In this document: piece after piece, positions 1 to 9,004 of the stretch
How the letters are laid out: every line of letters starts with the position of its first letter
Position numbering within the stretch: the stretch's first letter is position 1
NCBI GenBank assembly: GCA_963750935.1
Contig: CAVVSR010000004.1
Span: 248,001-312,000, forward strand
Reading direction: 5' to 3'
Length of the DNA stretch: 64,000 nt
Origin: JACCXG01 sp963750935
GTDB lineage: Bacteria > Acidobacteriota > Vicinamibacteria > Vicinamibacterales > 2-12-FULL-66-21
Made by a program: the position numbers and the translations under genes
The notes under the pieces: generated by a model
The model's input: the letters and a program-made list of their open reading frames with translations, nothing else
What the model was told of the DNA's origin: nothing
The model's database searches: none

Positions 1-1
1 C

Positions 2-43
2 GCGGCGCGGCTGGATCCCATCGAAGCGCTGAGGCGCGAATAA
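2..43 (+). CDS. C-terminal tail of a MacB/FtsX-type ABC transporter permease (partial)
   Basis: Only the last 13 codons and a TAA stop are inside the window. They read ARLDPIEALRRE, the standard end of MacB-family permeases, where the last transmembrane helix runs into a short cytoplasmic tail. The complete permease that follows ends in almost the same way (SRLDPIEALRYE). It starts 9 bp downstream, so the two are probably paired subunits of one macrolide- or peptide-exporter-like system. The ATPase would lie upstream, outside the window. Confidence 0.75.
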   Translation, partial: AARLDPIEALRRE

Positions 44-52
44 GGGACCGTC

Positions 53-1351
53 ATGCGCACCGGACTGCTCTCGGAAGTCTTCGTGATGGCGTTCGACACG
101 CTGCGGACGAGCAAGATGCGCTCGGCGCTGACCGTGCTCGGCGTCGTCATCGGCATCACGTCGATCGTCGGCATGACCTCGCTGATCCGCGGCTTCGACA
201 ACTCGTTGCGCGAGGCGATCAGCCAGCTCGGTCCGAACACCATCATCGTGCAGAAGTGGGGGGCGCTCAGCTTCGCGTCCGGCAAGAGCTTCCTGGACGT
301 CGCCCGCCGCCCCAACCTGACGATTGAGGACGCGCGAGCCATCGAGCGCGAGTGCCCCTCGGTCGCGATGGTCGATGTCTGGCTCGGCGCGTTCGGCAAC
401 ACGCGCTCGCGCATCTACTACGGCTCGGAGCGCACCAAGCAGGTCGGCGTGTTCGGCGCCACCGAGAACTGGGCCGCCGTGAACTCCGCCAAGGTCGAGC
501 TCGGCCGACTGTTCATCCCGGCGGAAGTCGACCACCGCCGCCAGGTCGTGCTCCTCGGCAACGGCCCGTGGCAGTCGCTGTTCCCGAACATCGACCCGAT
601 CGGCAAGACCGTCCGCCTCGGGTCGCATCAGTTCACCGTAATCGGCGTGCTCGGCAAGCGCCCAAGCCCGGGCGGGTTCTCGACGGAAGTGGACGACTTC
701 GCGGTCATCCCGTATAGCGCCTACGAGAAGATTTACGGCAAGGTCCTGAAGGGTTCTGCGAAGATCTCCGCCGGCAACTTCAACCCGGCGGTGTTCCGGA
801 CCGCGATGATCGCGGTCGTGCCGCGCGAGGGCGCGCGCGATGCCGCGATGACCGAAGTCGAAGGGCTCCTGCGCGCCCGGCATCGCCTCAAGCTCGACGA
901 GCCCAACGACTTCGATCTGGCGACCCAGGACGCGATCATCAAGGTCTGGGAGCAGATCAGCCAGGCGACGTTCCTGGCGCTGGTCGTGATCTCGTCGATC
1001 GCGCTGATGGTCGGCGGCATCGGCGTGATGGCGATCATGATGATCTCGGTGACGGAGCGGACCCGCGAGATCGGCGTCCGCAAGGCGCTCGGCGCCAGGC
1101 GCCGCGAGATCCTCTGGCAGTTCCTGATCGAAGCGATCTTCCTGACCTCGGTCGGCGGGCTGCTCGGGATCGTCTGCGGCAGCGGCATCGGCCTGCTGGT
1201 CCACTGGCTGTCGTCGTTCCCGGTCTCGCTGCCGTGGTGGTCGTTCGCGATCGGCATCGGCTTCTCGGCCACCGTCGGCATCTTCTTCGGCCTGTTCCCC
1301 GCGATCAAGGCCTCACGACTCGATCCGATCGAAGCCTTGCGCTACGAATAG
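53..1351 (+). CDS. MacB-type ABC transporter permease (MacB_PCD + FtsX)
   Basis: This is a 432-residue inner-membrane permease. An N-terminal transmembrane helix lies at about residues 22-45 (SALTVLGVVIGITSIVG). A large periplasmic MacB_PCD domain follows to about residue 300. An FtsX domain with three helices then covers about residues 305-425, containing the coupling motif ERTREIGVRKALGARRREI and the terminal RLDPIEALRYE. Proteins of this family work with an ATPase and often a periplasmic adaptor to export or release substrates without moving them through the membrane interior. The substrate cannot be read from the sequence. The ATG at 53 follows the previous permease by 9 bp, with only a weak GGGA element upstream, so translational coupling is likely. 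Confidence 0.88.
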   Translation: MRTGLLSEVFVMAFDTLRTSKMRSALTVLGVVIGITSIVGMTSLIRGFDNSLREAISQLGPNTIIVQKWGALSFASGKSFLDVARRPNLTIEDARAIERECPSVAMVDVWLGAFGNTRSRIYYGSERTKQVGVFGATENWAAVNSAKVELGRLFIPAEVDHRRQVVLLGNGPWQSLFPNIDPIGKTVRLGSHQFTVIGVLGKRPSPGGFSTEVDDFAVIPYSAYEKIYGKVLKGSAKISAGNFNPAVFRTAMIAVVPREGARDAAMTEVEGLLRARHRLKLDEPNDFDLATQDAIIKVWEQISQATFLALVVISSIALMVGGIGVMAIMMISVTERTREIGVRKALGARRREILWQFLIEAIFLTSVGGLLGIVCGSGIGLLVHWLSSFPVSLPWWSFAIGIGFSATVGIFFGLFPAIKASRLDPIEALRYE

Positions 1352-1413
1352 AAGCTGGGCTCGGAGCCGCTGGTTGCCATCGCATTGTGCGGATCGAGCG
1401 CAGATGCAGCTAG

Positions 1414-1493
1414 CCAGCGGCGCAAGCGTAGCGAGCGCTGGCAGCGCGTGGGGCTGGGGCCCCACGCGAGCGGGCGGGGGTGGGGCCCCGCCC
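1414..1493 (+). terminator. Three successive GC-rich hairpins after the permease operon
   Basis: Three stem-loops follow each other in the 288-bp gap before fusA2. Stem 1 pairs 1414-1419 with 1436-1441. Stem 2 pairs GCGTGGGG (1446-1453) with CCCCACGC (1460-1467) around the loop CTGGGG. Stem 3 pairs GGGCGGGG (1472-1479) with CCCCGCCC (1486-1493) around the loop GTGGGG. No T-tract follows, so this is not a classical intrinsic terminator. It may stabilise the 3' end of the permease mRNA, act with Rho, or be a REP-like element. The rest of the gap holds no gene that I can see. Confidence 0.4.
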
Positions 1494-1639
1494 GCAACTA
1501 AGGAATGCTGACACGAACTTGAGTATGATCAGCTCCTTGCGCGACCTGCGCTGCCTGCAGCCGGACGAGCTCTCAAAATACGCGCACCAACTGAAGTGAG
1601 GCGAATGCTTAGCTGACCGCTTTGTGGAGGCCTTTCCCC

Positions 1640-3739
1640 ATGAAGGTTTACGACGCTCAGTCTCTTAGAAATGTGGCCCTCGTCGGCCATAGCGGCGCCG
1701 GCAAGACACAGCTGATCTCGACGCTGCTGTTCGCGGCCGGCGCGGTGAATCGAATCGGGCGGGTGGACGACGGGACGACCGTCACGGATTACGACGAAGA
1801 AGAGATCCTGCGCAAGCACACCCTGTCGGCGGCGCTGGCCTACGCCGAGTGGAACAAGACCAAAATCAACTGCATCGACACGCCGGGGATGGCGAACTTC
1901 CTGAGCGACGCCCGCGCGGCGTTGCGGGTCGCCGACGCGGCGCTGGTCGTGGTCGACGCGGTCGCCGGCGTCGAGGTCTCGACCGAGAAGATCTGGGCCG
2001 CCGCCGAGGAGCTGGACGTGCCGCGGATCGTGGTGCTCAACCGCCTCGACCGCGAACGCGCCAGCCTCGAGCGCTCGGTCGAATCGCTGCGCGGCGTGTT
2101 CGGCCGCGCCATCATTCCGATCCAGCTGCCGATCGGCGAAGAGAAGTCGTTCCGCGGCGTGGTCGACCTGGTGTCGATGAAAGCCTGGACCTACCCGGCC
2201 GACGGCAGCGGCAAGGCGACCGAGGGGCCCGTGCCCGCCGATCTCGAGGGCGCCGCGTCCAGCGCCCGCGAAGCGCTGATCGAGATGGTGGCCGAGGCCG
2301 ACGACTCGCTGATGGAGAAGTTCTTCGACGCCGGAACGCTGACGCAGGACGAGCTGCTGGCGGGGCTGAAGCGCGGCATCAGCGCCGGCCGGATCTTCCC
2401 GGTCCTCTGCGCCGCGGCGGCCACCAACGTCGGGATGCAGCCGCTGCTCGACGCCATCGTCGCCTACGTGCAGTCGCCGGCGGAACGGGGCATCGCCGCG
2501 GTGGACGCCAAGTCCGGTGACGAAACGACGCTGACAGCCGCGGATTCCGGACCAGGCGCGGCCTTCGTCTGGAAGACGGTCGCGGATCCGTTCGCGGGAC
2601 GCATCACGCTGCTGCGAGTCCTGTCCGGATCGCTCAAGTCCGACTCCACGATTCAGAACGTCACGCGCGAGACACCCGAGCGGCTCGGCCACCTGCTCGT
2701 CCTGCAGGGGAAGAACCAGACCCAGGTCCCGGAGTTGAAGGCCGGCGATCTCGGCGCGGTCGCCAAGCTCAAGGAAACGCTGACCAGCGACCTGCTGGCC
2801 GACAAGGCGTTCGGCTTCAGGATGCCGCCGACGAAGTTCCCCGAAGCGGTCATCTCGTACGCGATCGAGCCAAAGAGCCGCGGCGACGAAGACAAGATCA
2901 GCACCGCGCTGCACCGGCTGCAGGAAGAGGATCCAACGCTCAGCTACAACCGCGACGCGCAGACCAAGGAGCTGCTGCTCTCGGGCCAGGGACAGTCGCA
3001 CATCGAGGTCACGGTCGCGAAGCTGAAGCGACGGTTCGGCGTCGAGGTCAACCTGAAGCTGCCGCGGATCCCCTACCGCGAGACGATCTCCGCGGCGGCG
3101 GAAGCGCACGGCCGCCACAAGAAGCAGACCGGGGGCCACGGGCAGTTCGGCGACTGCAAGGTCAAGTTCGAGCCGCTGCCGCGCGGCAGCGATTTCGAGT
3201 TCGTCGACGACATCTTCGGCGGGTCGATCCCGCGCCAGTACATTCCGGCCGTCGAGAAGGGGATCCAGGATGCGCGCATGCGCGGCTTCCTCGCCGGATA
3301 TCCGATGGTCGACTTCCGCGCCACCGTGTTCGACGGCTCGTTCCACGCCGTCGATTCCAATGAGCTGTCGTTCAAGATGGCGGCGACGCTCGCCTTCAAG
3401 GACGGCATGTCACGGGCGCGGCCGACCCTGCTGGAGCCGGTGATGGACGTCGAGGTCTACGCGCCCAGCGACTTCGCCGGCGATCTGATGGGCGATCTCA
3501 ACCAGCGGCGCGGCCGCATCGGCGGCATGGACACGCGCGGCGCGGCGACGATCATCCGCGCCAAGGTCCCGATGTCCGAGATGCTGACCTACGAGCAGCA
3601 CCTCACGTCGGCCACCGGTGGCCGCGGCTCGTATCACATGGAGTTCTCGCACTACGAGGAGGTGCCCTCGCACCTCCACGGAAAGATCATCTCGGCAGCG
3701 AAGGCGGAGCGGGGACAGGAGACGGCAGAAGAAGTCTGA
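1640..3739 (+). CDS. Elongation factor G-like translational GTPase (EF-G paralogue)
   Basis: This 699-residue protein has the five-domain plan of EF-G. The P-loop is GHSGAGKT (residues 16-23), in place of the canonical AHIDAGKT seen in the fusA of this window. G3 is DTPG and G4 is NRLD in place of NKMD. The later domains contain GGHGQFGDCKV and GGRGSYHMEFSHYEEVP, which match EF-G domains IV and V. The ATG at 1640 is chosen over an upstream TTG at 1622 because GGAGG (1626-1630) sits 9 bp before it. Such stand-alone paralogues (EF-G2 or EF-G-like) are known in many phyla; some lack full translocase activity and act in recycling or stress. It is monocistronic, far from the ribosomal operon. Confidence 0.88.
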   Translation: MKVYDAQSLRNVALVGHSGAGKTQLISTLLFAAGAVNRIGRVDDGTTVTDYDEEEILRKHTLSAALAYAEWNKTKINCIDTPGMANFLSDARAALRVADAALVVVDAVAGVEVSTEKIWAAAEELDVPRIVVLNRLDRERASLERSVESLRGVFGRAIIPIQLPIGEEKSFRGVVDLVSMKAWTYPADGSGKATEGPVPADLEGAASSAREALIEMVAEADDSLMEKFFDAGTLTQDELLAGLKRGISAGRIFPVLCAAAATNVGMQPLLDAIVAYVQSPAERGIAAVDAKSGDETTLTAADSGPGAAFVWKTVADPFAGRITLLRVLSGSLKSDSTIQNVTRETPERLGHLLVLQGKNQTQVPELKAGDLGAVAKLKETLTSDLLADKAFGFRMPPTKFPEAVISYAIEPKSRGDEDKISTALHRLQEEDPTLSYNRDAQTKELLLSGQGQSHIEVTVAKLKRRFGVEVNLKLPRIPYRETISAAAEAHGRHKKQTGGHGQFGDCKVKFEPLPRGSDFEFVDDIFGGSIPRQYIPAVEKGIQDARMRGFLAGYPMVDFRATVFDGSFHAVDSNELSFKMAATLAFKDGMSRARPTLLEPVMDVEVYAPSDFAGDLMGDLNQRRGRIGGMDTRGAATIIRAKVPMSEMLTYEQHLTSATGGRGSYHMEFSHYEEVPSHLHGKIISAAKAERGQETAEEV

Positions 3740-3772
3740 TCGACGATCATCCGATCCCCGATCACCGATCAC
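3738..3772. repeat. Heptamer array, GATCACC type
   Basis: Degenerate 7-bp units of the form GATCNNC run from within the fusA2 stop codon region to 3772 (GATCGAC, GATCATC, CGATCCC, CGATCAC). The same unit recurs at 42880-42919. It lies in the 47-bp gap between convergent genes. Confidence 0.6.
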
Positions 3773-3786
3773 GAGTCGTTCCACTC

Positions 3787-5256
3787 TCACCGACGGCACA
3801 AATACCACCGTGCGACCTGCTCGCCGCCGTCGCACGGCTGGTCCCGGATGTCGATGGCATCGGGGCTGGCACTGGCCTCGCGCTGGTATTCATCGATGCG
3901 CACGAAGTCGGTCGACGCCACCTTCACCCGCTCCCCCGACATGAACGTCACCGCGTAGGCCGTCCAGTACGGCGCCGAGGCGACCCGCACCCCGCGCGCC
4001 ACCAGCGCCTCCGACAGCACCCGCAGGTCGCTCGGCCGCGCCCCGTTGTAGCGCTGATAGAGGCGGACGTAGTCGAGCGCGGAGACGACGGCCCAGCCCG
4101 CGACCGCCACGACGATCGCGGCGCGAACGCGCCGATCGGTCTCGAGCGCCAGCAACAGGCCGGTGAGCCCGACCGGCACGAGCACCACCAGCAGGCCATA
4201 GCGTGAGTACTCGTCCGTGACGGGACGGGTCGTGAGGTAGGACACGCCTGCCAGGACGCCGATGCCCAGCAGGTACCAGGCGAACGCCACGCGCTCGAGC
4301 TCGTCCCGGCCGCTCGCGCGGCGTCTCCACGCCAGCAGGCCGGCGCGGAGCAGCGCCGCGGCCGCTCCGACGGCAAGCAGCCAGCCCAGCCACGGGCGCA
4401 CGCGGCGGGCGCCGTTCTCGTAGACGGCAACGCCGAGCAGCCGCGGCACGTGGAGACGAATCATCGCCTCCACGCGCGAGGGCAGGGTCGACGCCTCGAC
4501 GCTGACCCTCCCCATCAGGTTGCCCATCTGCGAGCCGGCAAAGCCGCCGAGCAGCTGGCCCCTCGTCCCCGGGCCCATCAGGTCGGCGTGCGGCTGCAAC
4601 GACTGGACACCCTGCCACACCCCGAGAAACACCACCGCGGCCAGCAGCCACTTGCGCAGCATCGGCCGCACCGCGCGGCGGTGCCGGACGATGTCGGCGA
4701 GGACCAGCATGGGGACGGCGTAGAGCGTGAACTCGCGCTGCAGGAAGCCGATCGCGAGCAGCGCCCCGAACAGGAACGGCAGGTCCACGACCAGCCACAG
4801 CAGCACCACGTAGAGGAACGGCTCGACGTTGCCGCCAGACGCCGACACGAGATCGCCGCCGACGATCGGCGGCGTCAGGATGAAGAACAGCGAGGCGGCG
4901 AAGGCATGAAACGGGCGCAGGCCACCCCAGCGCTCGAAGCCGACGACCAGCAGCATGGCGACGGCGACGTTGGTCGCGAGCAGCGGCACGCTCAGCGTCA
5001 GCAAGTCGGTCGGCGCGACGAGGAGCAGCGGCGCCGCCAGCCACGCTTCGACCGCGAGCAGGTAGGCGTTGCCGTACATGAACAGCGGAAAGGCGCGGCC
5101 CTCGGCGAGATGCTTCGCCATCAGGCCGAAGACCGCCTGATCGGAGTCGAACTGGATCTGCTCGAACAGCGCGAAGGGCAGGCTGCGGAAGAGGGCGAGC
5201 AGCGCGGCAGCGGCGAGGACCAGCGCGCGTTCGCGCCGCATGACACGCTCGATCAT
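3787..5256 (-). CDS. Polytopic membrane protein, glycosyltransferase (GT-C/PMT-like) candidate
   Basis: This 489-residue protein has a first hydrophobic helix at about residues 12-30, then the loop FDSDQAVFGLMAKHLAEG. An acidic residue pair in the first extracytoplasmic loop is typical of GT-C glycosyltransferases of the ArnT/PMT/GT-83 kind, which use lipid-linked sugar donors. About nine or ten further helices follow, and the C-terminal 100 residues are soluble. The ATG at 5256 has GGAGG 8 bp upstream. The gene converges on fusA2 and starts close to the membrane-protein gene that begins near 5335 on the other strand. The acceptor and donor are unknown. The general class is likely; enzymatic activity is inference. 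Confidence 0.65.
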   Translation of the reverse strand: MIERVMRRERALVLAAAALLALFRSLPFALFEQIQFDSDQAVFGLMAKHLAEGRAFPLFMYGNAYLLAVEAWLAAPLLLVAPTDLLTLSVPLLATNVAVAMLLVVGFERWGGLRPFHAFAASLFFILTPPIVGGDLVSASGGNVEPFLYVVLLWLVVDLPFLFGALLAIGFLQREFTLYAVPMLVLADIVRHRRAVRPMLRKWLLAAVVFLGVWQGVQSLQPHADLMGPGTRGQLLGGFAGSQMGNLMGRVSVEASTLPSRVEAMIRLHVPRLLGVAVYENGARRVRPWLGWLLAVGAAAALLRAGLLAWRRRASGRDELERVAFAWYLLGIGVLAGVSYLTTRPVTDEYSRYGLLVVLVPVGLTGLLLALETDRRVRAAIVVAVAGWAVVSALDYVRLYQRYNGARPSDLRVLSEALVARGVRVASAPYWTAYAVTFMSGERVKVASTDFVRIDEYQREASASPDAIDIRDQPCDGGEQVARWYLCRR

Positions 5257-5334
5257 CGGCGCTCCTCCAGGAAGTCGAGCGGCTGTTCCGTCTTGGGGCT
5301 TTCACCGGGACGAGGTTGTGTATGCTAGCACCGC

Positions 5335-7122
5335 TTGCGGCGGCTCTTCGACACCGGCAACCGCCTCCAGCCGGGCGTCCATCGAACCGGCGCCCTGCTC
5401 GCGATCGTCGTCGCCGCGCTGGTGGCGATCGCATGGCAGCGGCGCGGCATCACCCTCGCCGATCCCGCGACCTGTCCGGGCCTGCTCGATCACCTGCTGC
5501 CGCTGGTCCTCCGCCGCATCGACGATCTCCGGGTCGGCACGCTGCTGACGTGGACGAATGGCGCGATCGCCGTGGCGGCGGTTGCGGCGTTCACGCGCCT
5601 CGCCCACGTCCTCTCGGGCTCGCCAATCTGCGCCGCGGCCGCGGCAGCGGCGATGGCCGCAACGGCGACGTTCGATCGCACGCTGCGCCCGGCTGACGGC
5701 CTCGCCGTCCTCGGCCTGTGGTGCGCGGCCGGCCTCGCGCTCGCCCGAGCGCAGGAGGACGAATCCAGATCGGCTGTCGCGCTGCGCCTGACGCTGGCGG
5801 CGCTCTCGATCGTTCCCTTGCTGGCGCCGCGGCTGCTCCTGCCGGCACTGGCATTGGCCGTCGTCGCAGCGGCGTCGCGACGCCCGGAAGTGGGTCGCGC
5901 CCGCGTGGTGATTCTCACCACGGCCGCGGCGGGTGTGCTCCTGTTGATGGTCCGGTCGTTCACGACATTCGGGCCGGCGGGATCGGTGCGGCTGTCGCTG
6001 GCCGGCTGCGTCGCGCCGGCATGGCCGGAAGGCGCGGGCGCTCGAGATGCGATCGCGGCCGCACTGGGAAACCTTGGACCGTTTCCGATCGGTCTTGCCG
6101 CGCTGGGCGTCTTCATCGCGGCGGGGCGCTCGCGATCGCGATTCGGTGTGACCGCCATCGTGTGGGCAGCGGCGCCGCTCCTCGCCGAGCGGGCGTCCGG
6201 CGATGCCGCACTCGCGGTTTCCGCCGCGGTGTTCTGGTGCTTCGTCGCGATCGGGCTCAGCGAGGTCATGGTCGAAGGCCGGTTGACGTTCGCACGGCGC
6301 GTCGCCGCCGTGCTGCTCCTCATCCTCCTGCCGGTCCTCCAGTATCAGCGCCTGCCGGTATCCGAGTCCGCGGCCACGCCGGCGGGGCATGAGAGGCTGA
6401 CGTCGGGCCTGGTGTCGGGTGCGCTTCGCGCGCTGCCGCCGGCGACGCTGGTGGCCGAGGACGCCTCGACCGATCTCGTCCTTCGCTCGCTGTCATCGTC
6501 GGACGCGGCCGGTGGACGTCCGGTGCGCGTCACCCCGCGCAACGCCGCCAGTGTCGCCGCCGCGCTCGGGCAGGCGCCGGTGTTCGCCTTTCCGCGTGGC
6601 CAGCGGGAGCTGCAGCATCGCGGGGTGCTGTTCCTCGCGAGACCGTCTGCCGCGGGACTGGCGCAGGTGGACGCGGTGCACGGCTGCTCGGCGGTCGATC
6701 GCCGCTGGGAGGAGACCCCGGCGTTGGCGCGCGCCCCGCGTTTCGCCCTGGTTGCGACGGTGCCGGATGCGCGCGGACCGTTGACGCTGTATCTCGGCAG
6801 CGATGCGCCGCTCATCGCATCCGCCATCGGCTGGCAGCCGCGCGACATGCGCGGGTTTCATCCGCGGCCCTACTCGGCGGCCGATCGTGCGGAGCTGCGG
6901 CTGGCGCTGCTGTCGCAGGGACTCCCGGCATCGAGCGCCGTGCTCGCCGCGCCGCACGTGCTGCGGCTCGTGCTGTGGCGCACGCCGGGCGCGCCGGACG
7001 TGCTGCCGGTGGCCTTGTCGGCGCGGCCGACCGCCGCCGTCGCGCGCCTGGACGCCGATGCGCGCCGCGACGGGCTCGTGCTGTGCCCGTCCTACGCGTT
7101 CGAACCGGCGGCGATCGAATGA
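5335..7122 (+). CDS. Hypothetical polytopic membrane protein
   Basis: This 595-residue protein is Ala/Leu/Val rich. About nine transmembrane segments lie in the first 350 residues (for example ALLAIVVAALVAIAW near residue 25). A soluble C-terminal region of about 240 residues has no motif I recognise. It could be a glycosyltransferase-family membrane protein like its divergent neighbour, but no acidic loop motif supports this. The start is uncertain. The TTG at 5335 is the first in-frame start and has no Shine-Dalgarno sequence, but a TATGCT box at 5321-5326 would put transcription start almost on it, so a leaderless mRNA is possible. The reading frame is open across 1.8 kb with normal codon use for this DNA. 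Confidence 0.6.
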   Translation: MRRLFDTGNRLQPGVHRTGALLAIVVAALVAIAWQRRGITLADPATCPGLLDHLLPLVLRRIDDLRVGTLLTWTNGAIAVAAVAAFTRLAHVLSGSPICAAAAAAAMAATATFDRTLRPADGLAVLGLWCAAGLALARAQEDESRSAVALRLTLAALSIVPLLAPRLLLPALALAVVAAASRRPEVGRARVVILTTAAAGVLLLMVRSFTTFGPAGSVRLSLAGCVAPAWPEGAGARDAIAAALGNLGPFPIGLAALGVFIAAGRSRSRFGVTAIVWAAAPLLAERASGDAALAVSAAVFWCFVAIGLSEVMVEGRLTFARRVAAVLLLILLPVLQYQRLPVSESAATPAGHERLTSGLVSGALRALPPATLVAEDASTDLVLRSLSSSDAAGGRPVRVTPRNAASVAAALGQAPVFAFPRGQRELQHRGVLFLARPSAAGLAQVDAVHGCSAVDRRWEETPALARAPRFALVATVPDARGPLTLYLGSDAPLIASAIGWQPRDMRGFHPRPYSAADRAELRLALLSQGLPASSAVLAAPHVLRLVLWRTPGAPDVLPVALSARPTAAVARLDADARRDGLVLCPSYAFEPAAIE

Positions 7123-7132
7123 CCGTACAAAG

Positions 7133-7160
7133 AAAAAACCCCGCCGGCTGCCCGGCGGGG
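7133..7160 (-). terminator. Strong intrinsic terminator of the ribosomal superoperon (bidirectional)
   Basis: A perfect 9-bp stem, CCCCGCCGG (7139-7147) with CCGGCGGGG (7152-7160), closes a 4-nt loop. On the minus strand it is followed by six T residues (complement of A at 7133-7138), so it ends the transcript that finishes with rplQ. On the plus strand the stem is followed by TTTCTC, which could also serve the convergent gene ending at 7122. Confidence 0.92.
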
Positions 7161-7200
7161 TTTCTCGAGGTGCGTGTCCAGACGCGCCGTCCGGCGACGG

Positions 7201-7833
7201 CTAGCTGCCGCCGGCCTTGCGCGGCGTGGTGGTCTTGGCTCCCTTGCCGCGAGTGTCGGTGCGGCCGGTCTTCTCGCGCTTCGGCCTGGCCGGCTTCGCG
7301 GCTTTCTCGGTGGTGGCGCCCTCTTCCGCGCCCTCCTCACCCTTCTTCCCCCGCAGCCGTTCGGCGGCAGCGCGCAGGCGCCCGCCGACGCCCTTCGGCT
7401 TGCCCGCCGCGGCGGCAGCGGCCTTCTCGGCTTCGAGGTTCGGATTGAACTCGCTGCCGACCAGCTCGATCTGCGCGACCTCGGCGCTGTCGCCGCGGCG
7501 ATAGCCGAGACGCAGGATGCGCGTATACCCGCCCGGCCGTCCCTCGAACCGCGGCGCGATCGTGTCGAACAGCTTGCTGACGATCTCGCGATCCTGGATG
7601 TCGCGCAGGACCAGGCGACGGGCGTGCAGCGACTTGCCGTTGGCGTCACCGCTGGCGACGCCGCGCTTCGCGAGCGTGATGATGCGCTCGACGAACGGCC
7701 GCAGCTCCTTGGCGCGGGGCATGGTGGTCTCGATCCGCTCGTGCTTCAGCAGCGCGTGCGCCTGGTTGCGCAGCATCGCGATGCGGTGCTCGGTGACCCG
7801 ACCCAGTTTTCTGTGTGCTACTCGATGACGCAT
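7201..7833 (-). CDS. rplQ: Ribosomal protein L17 (bL17) with long basic C-terminal tail
   Basis: The first 120 or so residues are canonical bL17: MRHRVAHRKLGRVTEHR, the RIETTMPRAKELRPFVERIIT segment, and GGYTRILRLGYRRGD. bL17 sits at the base of the large subunit near the exit tunnel. The protein has 210 residues against about 115-130 in most bacteria. The extra 80-90 residues are rich in Ala, Lys, Glu and Thr and look unstructured. This is the last gene of the superoperon, 63 bp after rpoA and just before the terminator. Confidence 0.97.
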   Translation of the reverse strand: MRHRVAHRKLGRVTEHRIAMLRNQAHALLKHERIETTMPRAKELRPFVERIITLAKRGVASGDANGKSLHARRLVLRDIQDREIVSKLFDTIAPRFEGRPGGYTRILRLGYRRGDSAEVAQIELVGSEFNPNLEAEKAAAAAAGKPKGVGGRLRAAAERLRGKKGEEGAEEGATTEKAAKPARPKREKTGRTDTRGKGAKTTTPRKAGGS

Positions 7834-7855
7834 TTCTTATCCTCGCGGACGGTGT

Positions 7856-7887
7856 CCTCTCCGCGATTCGTCGGAACCGCGGAGAGG
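7856..7887 (-). promoter_or_regulatory. Intercistronic hairpin between rpoA and rplQ
   Basis: A perfect 10-bp inverted repeat, CCTCTCCGCG (7856-7865) with CGCGGAGAGG (7878-7887), lies in the 63-bp rpoA-rplQ gap. No T-tract follows on either strand. A role as mRNA processing or stability element, or partial attenuator, is more likely than termination because rplQ lies downstream. Confidence 0.5.
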
Positions 7888-7896
7888 CGCCAATTC

Positions 7897-8880
7897 TCAA
7901 TCCACCGACTGCGACGCCGGCTGATCCAGGCGCATGCCGAGGTTCAGGCCCATCCCGGTCAGGATCTCCTTGATCTCGTTCAGGGACTTCCTGCCGAAGT
8001 TCTTGGTCTTCAGCATCTCCCCTTCCGTCTTCTGCACCAGCTCGCGGATGGTCCGGATGTTCGCGTTCTTGAGGCAGTTGTACGACCGCACCGACAGCTC
8101 GAGCTCCTCGACGCTCTTGTCCAGGTTCTCGTTGAGCGCGGCGCGCGGCGTGTCGGCGGCGGTGTCCTGCTGCAGGTCCCCGGCATCCTCGAGGTTGATG
8201 AAGATGTTCAGGTGATCGCGGATCAGCTTGGCCGACAGCGACACCGCGTCGCGCGGGGTCACCGAGCCGTTGGTCCACACGTCCACGGTCAGCTTGTCGT
8301 AGTCGGTCGCCTGGCCGATGCGCGCCGCCTCGACGGTGTAGTTCACCTTCTTGATCGGCGAGTGCACGGAGTCGATCGGGATCCAGCCGATGCCGAGGTC
8401 CTCGTCGAAGTTCTTGTCCGCCGAGACGTAGCCGCGGCCGCGCTTCACGCGCAGCTCCATGTGCAGCTTGCCCCCCTCGGCCACGGTCGCGATGTGGGCG
8501 TCCGGCTCGAGGATCTCGATGTCGCCGTCGGTCTCGATGTCGCGAGCCTTGACGTCTCCCGCCTTGTCGACGCGCAGGTACAGCGTCTTGGTGGTGTCGA
8601 CGTGCATCTTGAGCGGCACCTGCTTGAGGTTGAGGATGATGTCGGTCGCATCCTCGACCACGCCCGGAATCGGCGAGAACTCGTGGAGGACGCCGTCGAT
8701 CTTGACCGCCGTCACCGCCGCGCCTTCGATCGACGACAGCAGCACGCGCCGCAGCGCGTTGCCGATGGTGGTCCCGAAGCCGCGCTCGAACGGCTGGGCG
8801 TAGAACCGGCCGAAGCGGTCGGTGAGGGTCTCACGCTCGAACTCGAGCCGCTTGGGACGCTGAAAACCTTTCCAGAGCAT
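7897..8880 (-). CDS. rpoA: DNA-directed RNA polymerase subunit alpha
   Basis: This is a 327-residue alpha subunit of normal length. The N-terminal dimerisation domain shows FGTTIGNALRRVLLSSIEGAAV (residues about 35-55), the alpha assembly signature. The C-terminal domain (about residues 250-320) has LSVRSYNCLKNANIRTIREL and the helix-hairpin-helix GRKSLNEIKE, which contacts UP-element DNA and activators. It is the fourth gene of the alpha operon (rpsM-rpsK-rpsD-rpoA-rplQ), 204 bp after rpsD. That gap holds an inverted heptamer array. Confidence 0.98.
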   Translation of the reverse strand: MLWKGFQRPKRLEFERETLTDRFGRFYAQPFERGFGTTIGNALRRVLLSSIEGAAVTAVKIDGVLHEFSPIPGVVEDATDIILNLKQVPLKMHVDTTKTLYLRVDKAGDVKARDIETDGDIEILEPDAHIATVAEGGKLHMELRVKRGRGYVSADKNFDEDLGIGWIPIDSVHSPIKKVNYTVEAARIGQATDYDKLTVDVWTNGSVTPRDAVSLSAKLIRDHLNIFINLEDAGDLQQDTAADTPRAALNENLDKSVEELELSVRSYNCLKNANIRTIRELVQKTEGEMLKTKNFGRKSLNEIKEILTGMGLNLGMRLDQPASQSVD

Positions 8881-9004
8881 GCGATGACTTCCTTTCGTTC
8901 AGAGGCTCGAAGCTGAACCTCCGCCAGACCTGCTGTTTCACCCCCCGCCTCCCACCGCAGGTCTGGGAAGGCTGCGGGCGAGGGGCTACTTCGCTGACAT
9001 CGTG

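Noticed and set aside
1529..3346. A 605-codon open frame antisense to the EF-G paralogue
   Set aside because: Same reason: mirror-frame composition, no start signal and a convincing GTPase on the plus strand.
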